In this document: positions 23,523 to 34,039 of the stretch, piece by piece
How positions within the stretch are numbered: the stretch's first letter is position 1
How the letters are laid out: every line of letters starts with the position of its first letter
Source: Clusia tigrina
Lineage: Eukaryota; Arthropoda; Insecta; Diptera; Clusiidae
DNA length: 64,000 bases
Assembly (NCBI GenBank): GCA_920105625.2
Contig: OV050032.1
Span: 127,331,829 to 127,395,828 of the forward strand
Reading direction: 5' to 3'
Notes under the pieces: model-generated
Databases searched by the model: none
The model's input: the letters and a program-made list of their open reading frames with translations, nothing else
What the model was told of the DNA's origin: nothing
Program-made: the position numbers and the translations under genes

Positions 23523-24603
23523 TCAAAAATTCTGCAGGTTTTTCCCGTCTTTCGTCATTTGCCTTACCGAAAGAAGATTTGCGCATAAATTTGGCACATA
23601 CTCACAGTTTTTCACAGTTACTGTTTTGGTATTTACATTGCCATTAAAAATTCTTAAGTCGACATCGCCAGCGCAGTTTACATTAATTTCATTTTTATTT
23701 GCAACAACAACTGTTTTGTTTTCGACGTTGTGCTTATTGTACATATGCTCACAGTTATTTACCATATGGTTGCTTGCGCCGCTGTCGACGTACCAATGCA
23801 TAAACATGTTGTTTTCTTCTCTATCATTGCCTTGTGCGCTTGTGTGTGTAGAAACTTGCAGACTTTTGCTTACTGCAATAAGCGTCGATGAAATATTTTT
23901 GTTATTACTTTTATATGGTCTACCGTTGTTTCTGCCGTTGTCGTTTGCCTGGCAATTTCGAGAAATATGACCAAAAGCTTTGCAGTTGTAACACTTTATG
24001 TGTTTTTTCTTCTTTTTGTTTTCAGCGTTTTTAACATAAAATGCCGCTTCTTTTTCAGCGTTCTGATTGTCGAATTTAGCGTCTTGGAGTAACAGATTTT
24101 TAACCATATCCACTGTTAGTTTTTCTTTAGAATTTTCCACAGCCATAACTAGTGGTTTAAAATCATCTGACAATCCAGCTAGCATTAATGAAGCTGTCAA
24201 TTCATCGTCTATGTTTAGACCGGCATTTTTTTACTTTTAGCGCCACAATCACCAATTCGTTCACATATTCTTGAACAGAGCCATAATTTTTCAATTTTAT
24301 ATTTACTAAATGTTTTAGCAATTCCACTTTCCTTGTAAGACCAGTGTCTTCATATGCGCTCATCAAAGCTTCCTTTGCTGTTTTCGCAACTGCAATGTGC
24401 CCATAATTACCAGGATCCACCATTAAGGTGATCTCAGCCAAAGCACGCTCATTTGCAGCTTCCTGACCTTCAGTAAGACCTTCAACAACAACCTTCCAGC
24501 AACCTTTGATGACAAGACAAGATTTGGCCTGCCTCTTCTACACATCGAAATTCTCGCGCAATCTTAAACGCTCCAACGAAAATCCTATCGGAAGATTTGC
24601 CAT
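23523..24603 (-). pseudogene. Broken gag-protease, copia-like copy 3
   Basis: ATG at 24603, TAG at 24538-24540, seven-A run shift at 24226-24232 and second A-run shift at 23539-23543, all as in copies 1 and 2. A private 9-bp deletion removes three codons of the gag helical region (KEALMSAY where the others have three more residues). The CCHC knuckle and DSGA motif are retained. Confidence 0.9.
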
Positions 24604-24630
24604 TTTTTTGAAATTGTCTATACGCGTGAC

Positions 24631-24644
24631 GTAAGCCCACAACC
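24631..24644 (-). other. Primer-binding site, copia-like copy 3
   Basis: GGTTGTGGGCTTAC directly after the 5' LTR on the coding strand, as in the other copies. Confidence 0.6.
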
Positions 24645-24806
24645 TGTTGGTTTAAACTCATTTATTAGACTCACTTAGAAATATACAATGATAATTGACA
24701 TTCACAAAGCAGCAGAGCTGCATAAATTTAGTAGAGTACTAAATTTACAGTGATGTAAAGTGCAGGACAAATGTCAGACGTGGGAATTACTCATTCAATC
24801 TCAACA
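24645..24806 (-). repeat. 5' LTR of copia-like copy 3
   Basis: 162 bp. Besides the shared A/T difference from its partner it has one private change (GACATTCAC for GACATTTAC). Confidence 0.95.
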
Positions 24807-25184
24807 ATCTGAGTATTTATAACATCTAACGGAGACACAAAATTTTAAACATTTTTGTGATGCAAATTGGTATGAAACTTGCAATCTCACTATATATAGG
24901 GTGAAAATATCCATGTTAAATTTGTGTTTCATTTCGCTGCCTGGATTTACTTCTTACAGTCGCCCCACCATTTACAACAGATCTGAGTATGTATAACATC
25001 TAATGGAGACACAAAGTTTTAAACATTTTTGTGATGCAAATTGGTATGAAACTTGCAATCTCACTATATATAGGGTGAAAATATCCATGTTAAATTTGTG
25101 TTTCATTTCGCTGTCAGGATTTACTTCTTACAATCGCCCCACCATTTACAACAGATCTGAGTATTTATAACATCTAATGGATAC
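24807..25184 (+). repeat. 174-bp satellite array, block 6 (two monomers and a part)
   Basis: 378 bp, exactly 2 x 174 plus the 30 bp that separate the ATCTG and GAGAC sites in a monomer. The satellite therefore stays in register between the copia-like element and the next LTR-like unit. The left target copy of that unit is GATAC here. Confidence 0.95.
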
Positions 25185-25634
25185 TGTTTCTCAGGGGAGC
25201 CAGGTAGGTCTGTGATTCCATCGTTTTGCCTTTGATTTAATAACTTGAGCACAATAAGTTTTTTATATAATTTATTTATTTCAAGTAGAAAAAACAATTT
25301 ATGGGTTAACCAAACTTAATACACTTCTAACGTGTTTACTTAAAGTACGTAAATCGATTTATAAGTTAGTAATACAACTTAATACACTTCTGACGTGTTT
25401 ATTTAAATCAATTAATACACAGCTGAACGATCAAAGGTTGAATTGCCAACTGAACTCTCCACTCAACCGGCTCTCCTGTTCTGCCTGAGTCGGCACTCAC
25501 ACCACAGCAAAAAAGATGGCTGCGGCTTGCCGTACGACTTTGGCGGGAATTCTCTCCGCACTGAGTCCCACTCAGAGTCTGATGGTGACTGTGAGCAGGC
25601 GGCAGCCGTCGTCAGGAGGGCTCCAGCGCGAACA
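25185..25634 (-). mobile_element. Solo-LTR-like unit 3 (450 bp)
   Basis: TG...CA unit homologous to 412-861. The left flank is GATAC (25180-25184) and the right flank GAGAC (25635-25639), one mismatch in the 5-bp duplication. It has several private substitutions (for example GAGTCCCACTCAG for GAGTTCCGCTCAG), so it is among the more diverged copies. Confidence 0.7.
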
Positions 25635-28600
25635 GAGACACAAACTTTTAAAAATGTTTGTGATGCAAATTTGTATGAAACTTGCAATCTGCCTATATAT
25701 AGAGTGAAAGTATACATGTTAAATTTGTGTTTCATTTCGCTGCCAGGATTTACTTTTTACCCCCACCATATATAACTGATCTGAGTATGTATAACATCTA
25801 ATGGAGACACAAATTTTTAAACATTTTTGTGATGCAAATTCTTATGAAACTTGCAGTCTCCCTATATATAGAGTGAAAATATGCATCATAAATTTGTGTT
25901 TCATTTCGCTGCCAGGATTTACTTTTTACAATTGCTCCACCATATACAACAGATCTGAGTATTTATAACATCTAATGGAGACACAAAGTTTTCATCATTT
26001 TTGTGATGCAAATTTTTATGAAACTTGCAATCTCACTATATATAGGGTGAAAATATCCATGTTAAATTTGTGTTTCATTTCGCTGCCAGGATTTACTTCT
26101 TACAATCGCCCCACCATTTACAACAGATCTGAGTATTTATAACATCTAATGGAGACACAAAATTTTAAACATTTTTGTGATGCAAATTTGTATGAATCTT
26201 GCAATCTCCCTTTATATAGATTGAAAATATCCATGTTAAAATTGTGTTTTATTTCGCCGGCAGGATTTATTTTTTACAATTGCCCCACCATATACAACAG
26301 ATCTGAGAATTTATAACATCTAATGGAGACACAAAGTTTTAAACATATTTGTGATGCAAATTTGTATGAATCTTGCAATCTGCCTATATATAGGGTGATA
26401 ATATCCATGTTAAATTTGTGATTCATTTTGCTGGCAGGATTTATTTTTTACAATTGCCGCACCATATACAACAGATCTGAGTATTTATAACATCTAACGG
26501 AGACACAAAATTTTAAACATTTTTGTAATGCAAATTTGTATGAAACTTGCAATCTGCCTATATATAGGGTGAAAATATCCATGTTAAATTTGTGTTTCAT
26601 TTCGTTGCCAGGATTTACTTTTTACAATTGCCCCACCATTTACAACCGATCTGAGTATTTATAACATCTAATGGAGACACAAAGTTTTAAACATTTTTGT
26701 GATGCAAATTTGTATGAAACTTGCAATCTCACTATATATAGAGTGAAAATATCCATGTTAAATATGTGTTTCATTTCGCTGCCAGGATCTACTTTTTACA
26801 ATTGCCCCACCATATACAACAGATCCGAGTATTTAAAACATCTAACGGAGACACAAAGTTTTCAACATTTTTTTGATGCAAATTTGTATGAAACTTGCAA
26901 TCTGCCTATATACGAGTATAGAGTGAAAATATACATGTTAAATTTGTGTTTTATTTCGGTGCCAGGATCTATTTTTTACAATTGCCCCACCATATACAAC
27001 AGATCTGAGTATGTATAACATCTAATGGAGACACAAAGTTTTAAACATTTTTGTGATGCAAATTTGTATGAAACTTGCAATCTCCCTATATATAGAATGA
27101 AAATATAGATTTTAAATTTGTGTTTCATTTCGGTGCCAGGATCTATTCTTTACAATTGCCCCACCATATACAACAGATCTGAGTATGTATAACATCTAAT
27201 GGAGACACAAAGTTTTAAACATTTTTGTGATGCAAATTTGTATGAAAATTGCAATCTGCCTATATATAGAGTGAACATATCCATGTTAAATTTGTATTTC
27301 ATTTCGCTGCCAGGATTTACTTGTTACAATTGCCCCACCATATACAACAGATCTAAGTATTTATAATATCTAATGGAGACACACAGTTTTAAACATTTTT
27401 GTGATGCAAATTTGTATGAAACTTGCAATCTGCCTATATATAGAGTGAAAGTATACATGTTAGATTTGTGTTTCATTTCGCTGCCAGGATTTACTTTTTA
27501 CAATTGCCCCACCATTTACAACAGATCTGAGTATTTATAACATCTAATGGAGACACAAAATTTTAAACATTTTTGTGATGCAAATTTGTATGAATCTTGC
27601 AATCTCCCTTTATATAGATTGAAAATATCCATGTTAAAATTGTGTTTCATTTCGCCGGCAGGATTTATTTTTTACAATTGCCCCCTCCATATACAACAGA
27701 TCTGAGAATTTATAACATCTAATGGAGACACAAAGTTTTAAACATGTTTGTGATGCAAATTTGTATGAATCTTGCAATCTGCCTATATATAGGGTGATAA
27801 TATCCATGTTAAATTTGTGATTCATTTTGCTGGCAGGATTTATTTTTTACAATTGCCGCACCATATACAACAGATCTGAGTATTTATAACATCTAACGGA
27901 GACACAAAATTTTAAACATTTTTGTAATGCAAATTTGTATGAAACTTGCAATCTGCCTGTATATAGGGTGAAAATATCCATGTTAAATTTGTGTTTCATT
28001 TCGGTGCCAGGATTTACTTTTTACAATTGCCCCACCATTTACAGCCGATCTGAGTATTTATAACATCTAATGGAGACACAAAGTTTTAAACATTTTTGTG
28101 ATGCAAATTTGTATGAAACTTGCAATCTCGCTATATATAGAGTGAAAATACCCATGTTAAATATGTGTTTCATTGCGCTGCCAGGATTTACTTTTTACAA
28201 TTGCCCCACCATATACAACAGATCCGAGTATTTAAAACATCTAATGGAGACACAAAGTTTTCAACATTTTTGTGATGCAAATTTGTATGAAACTTGCAAT
28301 CTGCCTATATACGAGTATAGAGTGAAAATATACATGTTAAATTTGTGTTTCATTTCGGTGCCAGGATCTATTTTTACAATTGCCCCACCATATACAACAG
28401 ATCTGAGTATGTATAACATCTAATGGAGACACAAAGTTTTAAACATTTTTGTGATGCAAATTTGTATGAAACTTGCAATCTCCCTATATATAGAATGAAA
28501 ATATAGATTTTAAATTTTTGTTTCATTTCGGTGCCAGGCTCTATTCTTTACAATTGCCCCACCATATGCAACAGATCTAAGTATGTATGACATATAATGG

Positions 28601-29470
28601 AGACACAAAGTTTTAAACATTTTTGTGATGAAAATTTGTATGAAAATTGCAATCTGCCTATATATAGAGTGAAAATATCCATGTTAAATTTGTATTTCAT
28701 TTCGCTGCCAGGATTTACTTGTTACAATTGCCCCACCATATACAACAGATCTAAGTATTTATAATATCTAATGGAGACACAAAGTTTTAAACATTTTTGT
28801 GATGCAAATTTGTATGAAACTTGCAATCTGCCTATATATAGAGTGAAAGTATACATGTTAAATTTGTGTTTCATTTCGCTGCCAGGATTTACTTTTTACA
28901 ATTGCCCCACCATTTACAACAGATCTGAGTATTTATAACATCTAATGGAGACACAAAATTTTAAACATTTTTGTGATGCAAATTTGTATGAATCTTGCAA
29001 TCTCCCTTTATATAGATTGAAAATATCCATGTTAAAATTGTGTTTCATTTCGCCGGCAGGATTTATTTTTTACAATTGCCCCCACCATATACAACAGATC
29101 TGAGAATTTATAACATCTAATGGAGACACAAAGTTTTAACCATGTTTGTGATGCAAATTTGTATGAATCTTGCAATCTGCCAATTTATAGGGTGAAAATA
29201 TCCACGTTAAATTTGTGATTCATTTCGCTGGCAGGATTTATTTTTTACAATTGCCGCACCATATACAACAGATCTGAGTATTTATAACATCTAACGGAGA
29301 CACAAAATTTTAAACATTTTTGTGATGCAAATTTGTATGAAACTTGCAATCTGCATATATATATAGGGTGAAAATATCCATGTTAAATTTGTGTTTCATT
29401 TCGCTGCCAGGATTTACTTTTTACAATTGCCCCACCATTTACAACAGATCTGAGTATTTATGACATCTAA
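25635..29470 (+). repeat. 174-bp satellite array, block 7 (about 22 monomers)
   Basis: The beginning matches the satellite after LTR-like units 1 and 2, making this a third copy of the same higher-order start. An internal duplication of about 1.4 kb relates 26671-27018 to 28070-28423. The block ends at the 3' end of LINE copy A. Confidence 0.95.
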
Positions 29471-29840
29471 TTTAAATTTAAAATTATTTATTTAAATTTA
29501 TTTTAAAGCGTTCACATATAAGACAGGGTCTTTTAAATGCGTCAAGAAGTATCCGAATAGCAATGAATTATATATAACAAAAATTACTTAAAATAAGACT
29601 AAGAATGTAAGTTAAATTAAACTAAATTATTAGATCAGACAAATAAATAAGTTAAGATCAGATAAATAAATAATTAAACATATAAATAATTGAATAAATA
29701 AATAATTAACTTTAAAAATAAATAATTTTTCTGAAATAAGGAAAAGTCAGATCAGAAAAACAATGAATAAACAAAAAGGAAACAAAAATTAGAAAAGCAG
29801 AAAAGAGAAAAAAAAAATGAATAAAAAAAAAAAAATAGCA
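29471..29840 (-). other. 3' UTR and AT-rich tail of LINE copy A
   Basis: Non-coding and strongly AT-rich. On the plus strand it has repeated AAATAAATAA and long A runs just past the ORF2 stop. The outermost part, TTTAAATTTAAAATTATTTA, differs from the tail of copy B (43610-43625), so the two copies have different 3' terminal repeats and are separate insertions. Confidence 0.8.
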
Positions 29841-32696
29841 TTAAGAGAAGTAGTGAAAAACTGCTTGCTTAAAGTTGTGCTTACTTGATATACTCCTAAT
29901 TGCCAAAGGCAAAGAATTCCACAACCTGATGGCGTTCACAAAAAAGAGTCTATTCGAGTTTAAATACTTGTAATTAGGGACTAAGAGGTTCATACTTCTC
30001 CTCGATTTACAAAACTTCAACTTTACAAACAAATAATTAGGTGTTCGCGTGTATATTAAGTTATGTAGAAATATGCAATTTCTAGCATCCATATAATTAA
30101 AAATATTGCAACCAAGGACCTGATTGCAAAACTTACTGATATGGTCAAACTTTCTTAAACCATATACATATCTTGTAGCATTATTGAATGCCACCTGCAA
30201 CTTATGCCTGGAACCCGAGTCAAGTTTACCATAAACAACCTCTGAGTAAGTTATGATCGGAACAATAAGCTGAAGCACCAACCTCCTTATGGTCTCAGCA
30301 GGCACAAATGAAGCAGTCCTCCTCAAATTCCGTAAGGTATAGTATACCTTACTCACCACTGAATTTATGTGATCCTCACAGGATAGTACGGAGTTAATGT
30401 GGTATCCAAGGTTTTTTACTTTTTCAACAAATTTAAGTTTTGTATCATTTCGTGAAATTGTCGGTATATCAGAGGAAGGGTAACCAGACTTGGAAATCGG
30501 GAGGACATATGATTTTTGGGAGTTGAGCTTCAGCCTATTAGCTATAGCCCATTCTGCTATTATGATCAAGTCTTCGTTTACCCTAGCACATAAATCATCA
30601 ATGAGACCAATTGGTCTGGACAAATACAATTGAAGGTCATCAGCATATGCATGCATGGTAACATGACGACACTTACTGAAAATGTCATCTATGAACAGTG
30701 TAAACAAAAGTGGACCAAGCACTGACCCCTGAGGCACCCCACAGGTTGAATTACTGAACGCAGACACATTCTTTCCCACCCTAACCCTTTGAGACCTTCC
30801 AACCAAGTAACTATTTAACATACGGACCGCCGAGCTGGAAAAACCAAAATTCAAACGTAGCTTTTCACATAGTAATGAGTGATCTACAGAATCGAATGCT
30901 TTAGAGAAATCTAACAGACAAAGCAAGGTCAAATGTCTCATATCAAATGACTTTCTGATGTCATCCAATATTTTAACAACAGCAGTGGAGCAGCTGTGTC
31001 CAGGCCGAAAATCAGATTGGAGTGGGGAAATAAGGTCAAATTTTCTGACGTGTTCTGAGATTTGCTCAGCCATGAGAGATTCACATACCTTTGATAAAGC
31101 AGACAACAAACTTACAGGACGGAAATCAGACGGTACATTAGCATTGGACTTTTTAGCTATAGGGATAATCGTCGCTATTTTCCAAATACTGGGGAAGCAG
31201 GAGCTCGTTAAACAATGGTTAATTATATGGGTCAACGGGCTTTGAATGAAAGGCAAAATAAGTTTAATAAATTTAATAGGAATTCCATCCTCTCCGACAG
31301 CATTTGACTTTATCTTGTTGACACAGCGAGCAACATCATCTTCACCCACAGAAATAAACTCAAACACAAATGGGCATTCAGAAACACAGTCCCTCGCAAC
31401 TACAGCAGACATATCATCAGCAGACACTGAACTACTACCAAAATAGTCATTCAGAATACCCGGATCAATCCGACAATCTTCAGATTTCCCATTGCATACC
31501 CCAGCTTGTCTCAAATTATTCCACAGCTGCTTGGAAGGTCGTGCCAAACATAGTTTGGACATGAAAAATCTGCGCTTAGCCAATTTAATAGTAGAATTTG
31601 CATCATTTCTAGCTCTTTTGTGCTCTTCCCATCTAGATGCAGTTGGATTTCTTTTCCACTGATTGTATGTTCTATGCCGTTTTTTAATAGCCAATTGGGC
31701 ATTCTTCGTAAACCAGGGACAACTGCTGTTAGTGACAGAACGAGTAACAAGTGGAACATGCAAGTCAAACAAGGCACCAATTCTGTACATTAAATAATCC
31801 AGCTTTTCATTCACAGAGCTAAACAGCCTACATTCAGACCAATTAATAAGTGACAGGTCATTAAACAAAGAATCAAGATTAATTGATTTATAGTCTCGAA
31901 AGGAAAAAGAATTTTCAGCAACCACTGGGTTTAGATTTACATTCACTGAACAAAAAATTAGATCGTGGTCGGATATAAACGATAATTGGTCAAAGATCAT
32001 AACTGAAGAAATATCCGAAACCAGAAAAACATCCAACAAACTTGGAGAAGCATTATCTGCAAAGCGTGTTGGCATACTGGTATTCAGCACTTGCAGTCCA
32101 ACTTCAGAAATTTTACAAATGAATTGCTTGGCAAGACTGTCCTTACATAACATGTTTATATTGAAATCACCACACACAATAAAATGATCATAATCGATTA
32201 CACAATTTGACAAAGTAGCAAAGAACGGATCCAAACAGAATTAACGATAAGGATTATATACACACGACAGAAAAACTTTTGTGCTATTGTCATAAATTTC
32301 AACATTTAGAAATTCCACATCTGAGCCTCCAGACATATTCAACAAATTCACTCTTAAATTACTTTTACAATATATTGCCACACCCCCGCCTTTTTTGTCT
32401 AATCTATCGTTTCGAAAAAGCTTGTAATTACCTATATTCAGGCAAGAGTCACCTATACCTTCATGCAACCAGGTTTCGGATACACAAATTACATCAACAG
32501 ATGAATTCTCAAAGCAGTGTCTAACATAATCCATCTTAGAATCACTTAGACTCCTCGCATTAAAATGTACAATGTTTAATCCAGAGCGCTGGCTGCATAA
32601 AACGCCAATCAATGTTTTATGAACGTCACTGGAGGCAGAAACTTCATCACCCATAATTAGCATAAAAATACATATCAGCAACACAACAATAAGCAC
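29841..32696 (-). pseudogene. LINE ORF2 (endonuclease-reverse transcriptase), copy A, nonsense mutation
   Basis: Same protein as the intact ORF2 of copy B, about 951 codons, interrupted by TAA at 32241-32243. Copy B has two adjacent codons for Tyr-Cys where copy A has stop-Phe: two base substitutions and no length change. The first piece (32696-32241) contains the endonuclease start with the HFNARS and SETW motifs. The second holds GDFN, SDHD, the RT palm with YADD (30636-30647) and the C-terminal RLWNSLP region. Other differences are scattered substitutions (for example the RT-region phrase LQSDFRPG where copy B has LQSGFRPG). The break separates the endonuclease motifs from each other, so no active product is expected from this copy. 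Confidence 0.92.
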
Positions 32697-32947
32697 TACA
32701 GTAATAGAAGAAGCAGATAGTAGAGAAGAGGAAATTACTTAAAAAAATAGTCGAGCACAAGGCATATAGAGAGAGAGCATTTAAGCTAATAATATATGTA
32801 AATGTGCAACTAAACACTTGAATAAAAATAAAGAAGAAACTAAATAGTGAAGTTGAGAGTAATATAGAATAATAAATTAAAATAAAATAAATAGAATAAT
32901 ACATTAAATAGAATAATAAATTAAAATAATCAAGTAAAAGTTGAGTT

Positions 32948-33826
32948 TTATGCTCCAGTATAGCTTCTGCCGGCAACTGCATCTACGCTCTCTATGCTAC
33001 TCACTACTATTGCTTCAGCATTCGGATCGGCTCTCACAAAGACTCGGCCCCGAATTGTAAACGCTGACACTAGAAGTTTTTGTCTTTTGAGCTCATTGGC
33101 CCGACGCAATATTTCACGATTGTTAATCGTTAGACTCTCATGTACATAAAACGAGCTGTCACCCTGAACCCCAATATCATTTAGCAACAGCGGCCTTTTA
33201 CTGGACTTGCGGAAGCCAGCAATGTGCTTGAGCAACTGACTTCTATCACGTGCCGAGTGGAGTTTCACCAAAATCGGAGCTGTAGTGGTTTTGCTCAGGT
33301 TTCCCTTACTTCTCAGACGGAATGCCTCTCTCACTAGTGGAGTACTGACATTAACCGCTTTGCAAACTTGTGAGAAAATAGCAGACACATTTTCAGCTGC
33401 AGCATGGGGAATACCATTGATAATCAAATCAGAGGATACCGCATCGTTCTCAAATTTGGCCACTTTATCACGCAACGTGGCTACCTCACTTCCAAGAGCC
33501 CGATTATCAGCATCCATCTCCTCCACAACAGCAACCCGCTTCTCCATTTTTGCCACAGCAGACCTGACATTGATTAGCTCACCAGATAACTCACTCATTC
33601 TCTGCATAACTCTCTCTTCAGCTAGTTTGACAGCTTCAGTTATGCTTTGAGTCACCTGCTTAACAATGCACTCCTGCTGCAGTTGAAGCTTCTCTTCAAG
33701 CAGCTGTAACCAATTTCGTGGTAGTGGTGAATCACCAAGTTTTTCATGTATTTGAGTAGGAGTCAAATACTGCGGCGAAGAGACGGACGTCAATTTTTTT
33801 GGCGCGGCTTTTCGAGTGGTAGGCAT
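32948..33826 (-). CDS. LINE ORF1, coiled-coil RNA-binding protein, copy A
   Basis: An intact frame. I choose the second Met (33826, MPTTRKAAPKK), giving 292 residues; an ATG seven codons upstream (33847) is also in frame. The N-terminus is basic, then a long heptad-like region rich in Glu, Leu, Val and Lys (roughly residues 40-130) predicts a coiled coil for trimer or dimer formation. The C-terminal half (IINGIP ... APILVKLHS ... SAFTIRGRVFVRAD) resembles the RRM-plus-C-terminal-domain ORF1 proteins of L1/CR1-like elements, which coat the LINE RNA. There is no CCHC zinc knuckle, unlike jockey or I-element Gag-like ORF1. It ends about 250 bp before ORF2, and is the only intact ORF1 in the window. 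Confidence 0.85.
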   Translation of the reverse strand: MPTTRKAAPKKLTSVSSPQYLTPTQIHEKLGDSPLPRNWLQLLEEKLQLQQECIVKQVTQSITEAVKLAEERVMQRMSELSGELINVRSAVAKMEKRVAVVEEMDADNRALGSEVATLRDKVAKFENDAVSSDLIINGIPHAAAENVSAIFSQVCKAVNVSTPLVREAFRLRSKGNLSKTTTAPILVKLHSARDRSQLLKHIAGFRKSSKRPLLLNDIGVQGDSSFYVHESLTINNREILRRANELKRQKLLVSAFTIRGRVFVRADPNAEAIVVSSIESVDAVAGRSYTGA

Positions 33827-33847
33827 TGCTTTCAAACCACAAAACAT

Positions 33848-34039
33848 TCAAGTTGAAAGTCTTATTAAAAAACAAACTATCACTTCAAGAACAAAAACAA
33901 TTCCACCAATCAAACAATTCCGGCTCTCCAATTTCCAAGATAACCCCTGATCAACAACAAAACAGTACACTGAAACTACGCGACGCAACCGCCAGCCAAA
34001 ACAAACGCGTCTATTCGTCACACATCACACATTACACTC
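33848..34039 (-). promoter_or_regulatory. 5' UTR of LINE copy A (probable internal promoter region)
   Basis: About 190 bp between the satellite junction and ORF1. It is more GC-balanced than the satellite and contains no long open frame. LINEs of this group carry their promoter in the 5' UTR. I see no unambiguous core motif, so the regulatory role is inferred from position. Confidence 0.5.

Larger units (their letters stand above)
20352..24806 (-). mobile_element. Copia-like LTR retrotransposon, copy 3 (defective)
   Basis: A 4455-bp copy, minus strand, with ATCTG on both flanks (20347-20351 and 24807-24811). It shares all four frame lesions. Its length difference from copy 2 is explained entirely by a private in-frame 9-bp deletion in gag near 24367. 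At many positions it agrees with copy 1 against copy 2, although copy 1 alone has the 7-bp RT deletion. Confidence 0.96.
29471..34039 (-). mobile_element. CR1/Jockey-type LINE, copy A (near full length)
   Basis: A 4.57-kb non-LTR retrotransposon on the minus strand: 5' UTR, ORF1 (coiled coil plus RNA-binding region), ORF2 (AP endonuclease, RT with YADD, CR1-like C-terminal region) and an AT-rich 3' tail. Satellite resumes on both sides with only a 2-3 bp overlap (AA or AAT), so any target duplication is very short. ORF2 has an in-frame stop in the endonuclease domain. The clade call rests on RT motif style and is not certain within the Jockey superfamily. Confidence 0.9.

Noticed and set aside
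32647..32982. Hydrophobic 111-codon minus-strand frame between LINE ORF1 and ORF2 (also 46780-47115)
   Set aside because: It is translated AT-rich spacer (Phe, Leu, Tyr, Ile from T-rich DNA) overlapping both ORF ends in another frame, with no recognisable domain.
30958..33650. Plus-strand open frames opposite LINE ORF2 and ORF1
   Set aside because: Antisense shadows. The minus strand carries clear endonuclease, RT and ORF1 motifs.
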